From Epiperipatus broadwayi (taxonomy: Eukaryota; Onychophora; Udeonychophora; Euonychophora; Peripatidae): 64,000 nucleotides of DNA. The number at the start of each line of letters is the position of its first letter. Positions within the stretch are counted from its first letter, which is position 1. Under the pieces are notes generated by a model. The model ran no database searches. It saw nothing but the letters and a program-made list of their open reading frames with translations, and was not told where the DNA came from. Both the position numbers and the translations under genes were made by a program. Shown piece by piece: positions 56,301 to 64,000 of the stretch. The stretch spans positions 1-64,000 of the forward strand of contig JAQFVV010006721.1 of the NCBI GenBank assembly GCA_028023455.1, written 5' to 3'.

Positions 56301-59300
56301 ATGGCACAATATATATATATTTAGTGTTAAACTGGAATTAATTTTTATTAGATAAATACAATCTATAAGTTATAAATATGAAATATAACTTATACTATTT
56401 ATTTTAAAATAAAAAAGTAAATAATAGTTAAAAACATGTAAGGTATTTGAAAGCAGTAATTATAAGTATTAAAAATTAATATTTTTATAATTATTAATCA
56501 AATTGAAAGTTGCTATTTATTTATTGTTTTAAAATAATTTTAATTAATGGTAAAATGAATAAGAAGTAAGATATATGTTAATAGATGTGCACACACACAT
56601 TCATTTAATAATAAAATAAATTTACTTTCTGGTGTAATCTTTAAATTGTTAATTATGAGCAGTAAATGTTATTTTTTTAATTACATCAACTTCACTAAAA
56701 AGTTCCTAAAACCAATAGTTATAATGATGTATATTATAAAATGTAAGTATTAAAATTTAATTTTAAATAAAAAGTGTTTTATTATTAAAAGATAAGTTAT
56801 CTTTTACTTTATTAAAATTAAGAATACATTGATTTCATAATATTAGTTATAATATCATTTAAAAAGTATAGGCAGAGTAATTAATATTCATTTCTGCCAG
56901 ATGTCTGAAAATAATTAACCAATCAGGTATTGTGAAATTTTTCCTATAAATAGAAAATAAGTAAGTGATAAAAGTGATAAATCAAGAAATCAATAAAAAA
57001 GAAACGGTATTTTCCTGTCTTAAAAATTTTAAGAATAAATTTATTAAAATATTATTGTTCTAACATTAAAATTAGTAATAATAATTTTAAAAAGCATGGA
57101 ATACATTTTAAAAAGTTTATTCATTAATGTCATCATGGACTAAGAAGCAAAACTACCCTCATTGCTATTCTACATGGGCTACTCTTGTGATAATGGAAGA
57201 TGAATTTCATTCAAGTAGATAAAAATGTACTTCAGTAAGAAAAATTGCAGATTATGAAAACATTTTGCCTTTATAAAATGCAAAAGGAGATGTAAGAAAT
57301 TAATTTTTTTATTAATTTTCATGTGCATAAGGATAGACATTTTCTGCTAAATCTTATCTTTTGTAATGTTAGAGATAATTACTTTTATTCATTAAGGCTA
57401 GTGACATTTCAAGATATGAATTTATTAGTGACTTTATTAAGATAATAATGCCTTTAGAGAAGAAAGGTATAATACATACTAATTTTTATTAAAACTTTAT
57501 AATTACTAACTTTAATTTCACCTGGGTATTGGTAATTATTAATGTATTGTCAAATATGAATTATTTGGAAAAATAATCTTAAAACTTTTAATTCTATGAG
57601 TATATATTTTTAGAGTATTCAGAAAGAAATGAAACTTTTAAAAATGTAATAAATATCTTTATTAAATAGTAAAATACATATTTACTAAAATATGAAGGAA
57701 TTTTATCAATAATATAAGGAAGGATGAGCTTTTGATCCAAGAAGTTACTAATGTTATTAATAAATAACATTTATTTGGATTTTTATGCATATTTTCAAAA
57801 GCACTCTTTTGTTTTAAGCAGCTGCTAATTAAGTCGTTATAGTAACAAGATATTCCCTGAAAATGTGACTTTTTTATTTTCAAGGAATTTAAGAAAACTT
57901 TTTTATATTATTTTAGTGGTATTGACTATATTATTAAGACACTATTATATGTTATTCTTTAGATTTAAATATTTTAGAATTGCTTGTATAAAAAAAGAAG
58001 AAACAAAAATCAATTTCTTTTTTATTATTGTAATTCTATAATGTGAATGAAATGAGGTCCACAAGAGAGTCGTCATTATTTTATGATAAAGGTAATATAT
58101 TATTTTTTAATAAAATATAAGATACTGGTATATAATTTTAAGCAAGGAATCAGATAAAATAAATGTGTGGTATTTATGATATGTACATTTACATGAAAGT
58201 ATATGATAAAGGATTGAATATTTATATTATAATATTAATATGAGTGTAGGTGTATTTATGATTGATCTCTTTATAAAGATAGCTGATTTATTATATTTAT
58301 GATAAAGTATATCTTAAACTATTTGTTTTTTAATATTCTTGGTATTTTCAAAAGTATTAAGATGGTAAGGATAAGTTGAGATATTATCAGAAAAATAATG
58401 AATATTTTATGCAATGTCAAGTATTTTATATGGTGCGTCATATTTTAAGTAGTGATATGGGAAAGTAGATTTGTTGGTAATCCTGTAGTGTTAGGGATGT
58501 GGATTAACATTAATTATGATACAGAATAGAGTAAATGAAAATATTTATGATATAATGGCTAATGAGATTTTTTTTCTAAAACCTGTAAGGGAAAGATAGA
58601 AAATTAATGTAGATACAAGATAATATGTAGCCTTAAGTTACATTCAGTCCATGACATTGTTTATTAAAATTTTATAAGATTAAAATTCTGCATTTGTTAT
58701 CACAAAAAAATTGCACTGGTTTATAAATTGTATAAGGGAATTGAAGATTTAAGTAATAGTATTAGCTAAACTTTTGAATGTTTATAAGGTAAATCCATTT
58801 ATTACAAGAATGATGAAACACAAAACAAAAATAATGATAAAAATATATAAAAAGAAATATTTTTTTTATTTTTTTTATTGAATATTAGAGATCAAAATAC
58901 AGAATGAAAGTATGACATATAAAAGGTATGATATTAAAGAGAAAACCTGATAATTATTCATATTATTGTAAACAATATAATAATGTGCCATATCTTAATA
59001 AACATTAATTTGGGATTTATCTTAATGAACATTTTAAATAATTAAATATTTATTTTATAACAAAATAATAAAAATAGAGGTATTAAAATAAGTTGTAGAA
59101 TTATAATTAGATAATATTATAGAAAGATTAAAGATGAAGTAATGATAATATAAAAGAATATGTTTAAAAAATATTTATAAAGTGATAAAAATATAAATTG
59201 TACATTTTATTTATATATTTTTAATACAAAAATATTAAAAAGTATCTTAATATTAATGGAGTAAAGTATGGAATATACTATATCCTGTTTGTAAATAATT

Positions 59301-59571
59301 TTAAAATGACATATGAATTATTTTACTTTATTATAAGTATTTTGTTAATGTTAGTTTATAAAGTTTTGTATAATGTGTTAAATATTTTTTATTAAATATG
59401 ATACTTGTAATTTTTTTCTTCAACTTCGTATTACTACTGTAATAAATGTTAATGTTTGTTTTTAAATTAATAAAGTGTTGAGAGTCTCTTTTCTTGTTTT
59501 CCAAGTCATTATTCATCATCTTTACCATATATATATATATATGTTGATATGAAGATTTCCATGGGTTGCAT
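53371..59571. other. Long AT-rich stretch, mostly unique
   Basis: Six kilobases without a recognised dispersed repeat, unlike the rest of the window. Simple repeats: gatgatgatgat at 53700-53720, aataataataataat at 54000-54018. Composition reaches about 80% A+T at 56-59.5 kb. Apart from the patch at 54.7-55.2 kb no frame is convincing. It could be a large intron. Confidence 0.45.
54709..54950 (-). pseudogene. Candidate degraded coding segment (coiled-coil-like)
   Basis: On the minus strand one frame runs about 78 codons with only two stops, both TAG: LYFIHMLDRKRRKINIMISK, LSTKANNLNRVTIIK, stop, LYNLKKEIVSSKTEMVAAEI, stop, TLYKTSLNPWKFATNKK, followed by a possible donor (ggtaata). In DNA this AT-rich more stops are expected, GC is locally higher, and the sequence is polar and helical. 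It may be a decayed exon or pseudogene. Family not recognised. The opposite plus-strand frame (54715-54963) is hydrophobic and probably the shadow. Confidence 0.25.
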
Positions 59572-59765
59572 ATATAAAAGACATATTTTGTGGGTTCATC
59601 CGTGTTAAAAATTTAAATATTTATATACCGTTTCGACTTGATCACACAAGTCATCTATTGGGTCACCCAGTAGATGACTTGTGTGATCAAGTCGAAACAT
59701 CGGTATATAAATATTTAAATTTTTAACACGGATGAACCCGCAAAATATGTCTTATATATAAATAT
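59572..59765. repeat. Near-perfect palindrome, ~90-bp arms
   Basis: gacatattttgtgggttcat faces atgaacccgcaaaatatgtc; ataccgtttcgacttgatca faces tgatcaagtcgaaacatcgg-type sequence; loop gggtcac. Very few mismatches, so recent. The right arm contains gatgacttg-loop-caagtcgaaac, a faint hammerhead-like order. Confidence 0.75.
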
Positions 59766-60175
59766 TGTAATAATTAAATATATTTAGTATTATTGCACAC
59801 AATCTAAAATAAAATAATAAATAAGAAAAATATTGATTTTTCAAGACATTTAATACTATATTTAAATATTAATTAATTCAATTTTTTTATCATTCTTAAT
59901 GACCATGATGAATAGTGAACAACTAGCATGCCATATAAAAATTAAAAGGATTGGATTATAATACATGGTAATAAGAAATTATTTTAAATTTCTTTATGAT
60001 AATTAATAGTGATAAGTATTAGTTAATAATTTTAATTTAGTTTTTTTAGTCAATTTATGAGGAAATTAGTTAATTATATTTTGAAAAGGAGGAATTGATT
60101 AGTATATTTGTTTCTTAATTATTTTTAAATATAACTGTATGTAAGTAAAATCCCTCTTTACATCTGGCTATATAA

Positions 60176-60294
60176 ATTAATTTATTCATTTTAAGAAATA
60201 ATAATTACCTGAGATGTTGATTGAGTTAAGGAATATTAATTTATTCATTTTAAGAAACAATAGTTACCTGACATGTTGAATCGAGTTAAAAATA
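60176..60294. repeat. 59-bp tandem duplication
   Basis: attaatttattcattttaag ... gatgttgattgagttaa is repeated at 60235 as attaatttattcattttaag ... catgttgaatcgagttaa, two units of 59 bp with a handful of differences. Confidence 0.75.
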
Positions 60295-60495
60295 TTAATA
60301 AAGAAATGCAATTTAATCATTTTAATACATAGATGAATATTATATTATAATTAAATTTAATATAAGAAATTTTAATATTAAATATAATTTTCTTAGTTTA
60401 TTGTGAATCATAAGAGTATCATTGATATTTTAATGGAATAATGTTTTGTGATATTCCTATGCCATTGAGGGTATATTTTTTGGTATATACTTAAT

Positions 60496-60891
60496 CATTA
60501 AACATCACATGATCACCATCTCTTATACTAGCACATAATTGTTTATAAACAAGGCAAAACTCTTTATACAGTAGTGCCACCTGTGCCAACCAGAGTAATC
60601 AATGGATGCCAGAAGGCTTGTGCATAAAATCCCTATCTAATGCCTACTCATCCAATATCCCCAGACTAGTTTCTGGCTTGTGAGCTTCATCAGTGAGGAG
60701 CTTTGGGTAAGATCTAGATGCAGTGCTCTCAGATCCAAAGCTCCTCACTGATGAAGGTCACAATCCAGAAACTAGTCTGGGGATATTGGATGAGTAGGCA
60801 TTAGATAGGGATTTTATGCACAAGCCTTCTGGCATCCATTGATTACTCTGGTTGGCACAGGGTGGCACTACTGTAGAGAGTTTTGCCTTGT
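60496..60891 (-). mobile_element. Hammerhead foldback element with 13-bp target duplication
   Basis: Same build as the 33-kb element: outer piece only on the left (cattaaacatcacatgatca), arms from caaggcaaaactctttatac and to agagagttttgccttgt, short centre. gtatatacttaat is at 60483-60495 and 60892-60904. The minus-strand ribozyme (60640-60697) has the full core but a damaged stem II; the plus-strand one is separate. Confidence 0.85.
60733..60791 (+). ncRNA. Hammerhead ribozyme in the 60-kb foldback (weak stem II)
   Basis: AUCCAA/UUGGAU outer stem I, UCCUCA/UGGGGA inner stem I, core CUGAUGA (60748-60754), GAAA, AC-UA-GU, GUC with cleavage expected after 60777. Stem II is reduced to GG/CC with neighbouring mismatches (A.A and U.U), so activity is uncertain although the core is intact. 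Confidence 0.6.
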
Positions 60892-60904
60892 GTATATACT
60901 TAAT

Positions 60905-61364
60905 GTTAAAAAGGAGTACCTTACTCGATGATTAGAAAATAAGTCTCATGATTATTGTTAAAAAATTTATTAACATTGATATCATGTATTAGACATGAAA
61001 CATGGAATATTTGTATTAAAATTTTATGTAAAAGAAAGAAATCTGATTAGACTGAGCTAGAAGTTTGTTATTTATACCTACCATACTGTGTAGTAGTAGT
61101 TGATGGGTGAGTCATTCAGTTAGGGTACAGTATATATATATATAAAATGATCTCTGTATTTAAACTGTAACTAATAAAACACATGTATGTCATTGTGTTA
61201 ATACAAAGTAATTATCTTTCAAATATTAATAGCCATGTTATGTGTGCCCACTAGGTAACACCCGAGACAATGTATACAATAAAAAAAACTATTTTTATTA
61301 AATTCACTTAAATCCCAGTGCATTCCTCTCTTATTAATATAAATGGAAATGTAATAGTGTAATA
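60905..61364. other. Spacer, nothing recognised
   Basis: AT-rich with a (TA)n run at 61129-61145. Confidence 0.5.
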
Positions 61365-61735
61365 ATATGAGGGGTTACATTGACATAATGTCTACATGGA
61401 TATGACTACAATATCAAATCCACCAAACGCTTTGACCATACCATCATTGGTTTTTCAATGAAATAAATGGTTGAATTGTTGGAAGGTGAGAAGATTGGAG
61501 CCTGTCTGTTAACGTTTATGGAAATTCTATCTTAATATAAGCCAAGCACTGACTGTATATATATATGGAGATTGTAATCTGGCCCACTTGACGAGTGCTG
61601 GTTCTGCACAACATATGTATATTGGGGATCATTTGTCTTTTTCACATGTGTGGTCATGTGTATTGGTTGTTTAAGATTGAGTGGCAGATGAATATAGACT
61701 GAAAATCCTAAATTCAAATCCCACTATTTACTATA
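61365..61735 (+). repeat. Family A copy, subfamily of the 42.9-kb copy
   Basis: ggggttacattgacataatg, catggatatgactacaatat, accatcattggtttttcaat, gacgagtgctggttctgcac, ggtcatgtgtattggttgtt, ending with the B-box-like cctaaattcaaatcccac. Confidence 0.65.
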
Positions 61736-61909
61736 GTAAAATTTCAGTATACTGACAAATACATTAATAGTAACTATAAGTATATTAATTGATGTATGCT
61801 CAAGCTTGAGCATTTGTATAATAAGAAAACAGACCATATTTTATTAAATTTTATGGTTCTCATCTGATCCTTTGTGTCAGCCACGGGATGGTGCTATTTC
61901 TAACCAAAA

Positions 61910-63722
61910 ACACATTAATATAACGTTCCCGGGATAGCGATTCTCTATTAATATTGACTTTTTTTTTTTGTTTACAAAGTTTACTTTCTTTCGTTTCTGA
62001 ATTATTTTTCCCAAATAATATTTTTGACAATGGGATAATAATAGTTGTTTTTTTAATTTTTATTGACAAGAGGGTCTTTTTTGGTGTGTGTTCAAATAGT
62101 AATGTGTTTTTTTAAATAGTATTACTGTTTTTTAAAATTTGATTGACAAAATTCAAGAGAGAACGGGTTTTTTTGATGGATCTTTAAATAATAATTTACG
62201 TTACTTTTATAGGTTTACATTTGATTGCTGACAACAATTAGTGGGAGGGGTGTTTTTGTGTACGATTAAATAATAATTTACGTTACTTTTATAGGTTTAC
62301 ATTTGATTGCCGACAACAATTATTGGGAGAAGTGTTTTTTTTTTTTTTGTGTGTATGTTTAAATAAAAATTTAAGTTACTTTTATTGGTTTACATTTGAT
62401 TGACAACCAATTTGACTTCCTTTCGTTTATAAATTATGGTTTTGGTTCTACAAATAAATATTTTTGACAATGGGACAATAATAGTTGTTGTTTCTTTAAT
62501 TTTTATTGACAAGAGGGTGTTTTTTGGTGTATGTTCAAATAGTAATTTGGGTTATGTTTAAATAATAAGTTACGGTCTTACTTTTATTGGTTTACATTTG
62601 ATTGACACTAATTATTGGGAGGGGTGTTTTTTTGTGTATGATTGTAGACAACAATTATTGGGAGAAGGGGTGTAACCGTTTAAAGAATAGTTTACGTTAC
62701 TTTTAGTGGTGTACATTTGATTGACAATAATTAGTGAGAGGGGTGGGTGTTTTTGGGTGATGATTAAATACTAATTTACGTTACTTTTATTTTACATTTG
62801 ATTGCCGACAACAATTATTGGGAGAAAGGGGTTGTTTTTTGTGTATGTTTAAATAAAAATTTAAGTTACTTTTATTTGTTACATTTGATTGACAACCGAT
62901 GTGACTTTCCTTTTTTCGTTTATAAATTATGGTTTTGGTTTCCCAAATAATATTTTTGACAATGGGACAATAATAGTTGTTGTTTCTTTCATTTTTATTG
63001 ACAAGAGGGTCTTTTTTGGTGTATGTTCAAATAGTAATTTGGGTTACGTTTAAAAAATAATTTACCTTACTTTTAGTGCTTTACATTTGATTGCCGACAA
63101 CAATTAGTGGGAGGGGTGTTTTTGTGTATGATTAAATAATAATTTACGTTACTTTTATTTTTTACATTTGATTGCCGACAACAATTATTGGGAGAAAGGG
63201 TTTGTTTTTTTTGTTTGTGTGTATGTTTAAATCAAAATTTAAGTTACTTTTATTGGTTACCATTTGATTGACAACCGATTTGACTTTCTTTTTTTCGTTT
63301 ATAAATTATTTTGGTTTCCCAAATAATATTTGGTTTGACAATGGGACAATAATAGTTGTTTCTTTAATTTTTATTGACAAGAGCGGGTCTTTTTTGGTGT
63401 ATGTTCAAATAGTAATTTGGGTTATGTTTAAATAATAATTTACGGTCTTACTTTTATTGGTTTACATTTGATTGCCGACAACAATTAGTGGGAGGGTTTT
63501 TTTTTTCTATATGATTAAAGAATAATTTACGTTACTTTTATTTGACCATTTGATTGCCGACGACAACAATTATTGGGAGAACCGGGGTTTTTTGGGGTAT
63601 GTTTAAATAAAAATTTTAGTTACTTCTTTTATTTTACATTTGATTGCCGATGACAACAATTATTGGGAGAAGGGATGTATGTTTAAATAAAAATTGAAGT
63701 TACTTTTATTTTTTACATTTGA
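61910..63722. repeat. Complex tandem array with nested sub-repeats
   Basis: The anchor aatgggacaata recurs at 62029 (variant), 62469, 62961 and 63340, giving higher-order units of about 440, 492 and 379 bp. Inside each unit a shorter motif, ttacatttgattgccgacaa followed by caattattgggag and a T/G-rich run, repeats about every 80-110 bp with aataatttacgttactttta. Unit lengths differ by gain or loss of the short repeat. The array stops abruptly at about 63722, where GC-richer sequence starts. Confidence 0.85.
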
Positions 63723-63827
63723 TGAAGGCCATTTGGAATCCCTCAAACAAGCTGCCCTTTACGAAGTGAACATTTCCGTCGGCAACAACGAGACTTACAA
63801 ATGAAAGTCAAAAGATGTTTTTGGACC

Positions 63828-63965
63828 TCAAGTCTGCATATATTTATCGCACAATCCAATCTTTTCTTTCAGCAGGATGTTTTTCTGCTGTAGAAATGTT
63901 CCAGCGCCGGCTTCCGTGTCTGGCAATTCCCATCTTTTCAAGTTTTCTGTGTTGGAATTAGCCAT
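63828..63965 (-). CDS. Candidate first coding exon or short ORF of an unrecognised minus-strand gene
   Basis: The last ~280 bp of the window is much richer in GC and CpG than the rest. On the minus strand an ATG at 63965-63963 in a strong Kozak context (aagaagATGG) opens 45 codons: MANSNTENLKRWELPDTEAG, AGTFLQQKNILLKEKIGLCD, KYMQT, stop at 63828. The product is polar and helical. A textbook splice donor, GTAAGT, lies at 63798-63793, about 30 bases behind the stop, so either the frame ends in exon 1 or the ORF is an upstream/short ORF in a leader. The tandem array would then be in intron 1. Not recognised. Confidence 0.4.
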   Translation of the reverse strand: MANSNTENLKRWELPDTEAGAGTFLQQKNILLKEKIGLCDKYMQT

Positions 63966-64000
63966 CTTCTTGGTCTCGGAAAATTTCTCGCTAAAATGTG

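Noticed and set aside
59572-59765. Transcription terminator or hammerhead
   Set aside because: It is a whole-element palindrome, and the core box reads uagauga, which lacks the required first bases.

Overview
This is an AT-rich (roughly 70-75% A+T) stretch of animal nuclear DNA with almost no genes. It is a graveyard of nested mobile elements: at least two LINE families, a defective Ty3/gypsy LTR element, Penelope-like element (PLE) fragments, several SINE-like families, a hAT and a mariner-like non-autonomous DNA transposon, and many hairpin (foldback) repeats. The tRNA-Val-derived SINE, the PLEs and the RTE-type LINE point to an invertebrate, perhaps a mollusc such as a cephalopod. That assignment is an inference from general impression and is weak.

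Layout. 0-5 kb: a triplicated repeat, a tRNA-like repeat (called family A here) and a head-to-head pair of PLE 3' ends with a decayed GIY-YIG endonuclease. 4.6-8.1 kb: a nearly full-length but broken LINE; two more copies lie at 19.1-20.2 kb (+) and 22.0-23.6 kb (-). 8.4-21 kb: SINE, mariner-like element, palindromes and foldbacks. 21.7-28.2 kb: a nested stack of foldback, LINE and gypsy element, with a second foldback inside the gypsy 3' LTR. 28-39 kb: palindrome, family A copies, an intact-looking foldback at 33.1-33.5 kb, SINEs, a hAT element. 39.2-40.2 kb: an RTE-type LINE on the minus strand. 42-49 kb: PLE-like LTR fragment, repeats and one candidate exon. 49-60 kb: mostly unique AT-rich sequence. 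60-64 kb: foldback, a complex tandem array, and a GC-richer patch that may be the first exon of a minus-strand gene running off the right edge.

The main discovery is a family of about nine foldback elements whose arms carry hammerhead self-cleaving ribozymes. The conserved core (CUGANGA, stem II, GAAA, minimal stem III, GUC cleavage site) and both helical segments of a type I stem I can be paired by eye in several copies. Two diverged single copies (36.3 kb, plus strand; 42.2 kb, minus strand) preserve the fold with different sequences, which is covariation-type support. Four foldbacks are flanked by 11-13 bp direct repeats and are asymmetric: one end always has an extra ~65 bp. This fits target-primed retrotransposition of a PLE-type pseudo-LTR better than a cut-and-paste transposon. 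Longer copies also keep a promoter-like block (15-bp dyad, CATATG, TATA-like box).

Real host genes: only two or three candidate exons (47.0 kb, 54.7 kb and 63.9 kb, all minus strand), all unrecognised and uncertain. All pairings, boundaries and repeat families were worked out by reading the sequence; none was computed.
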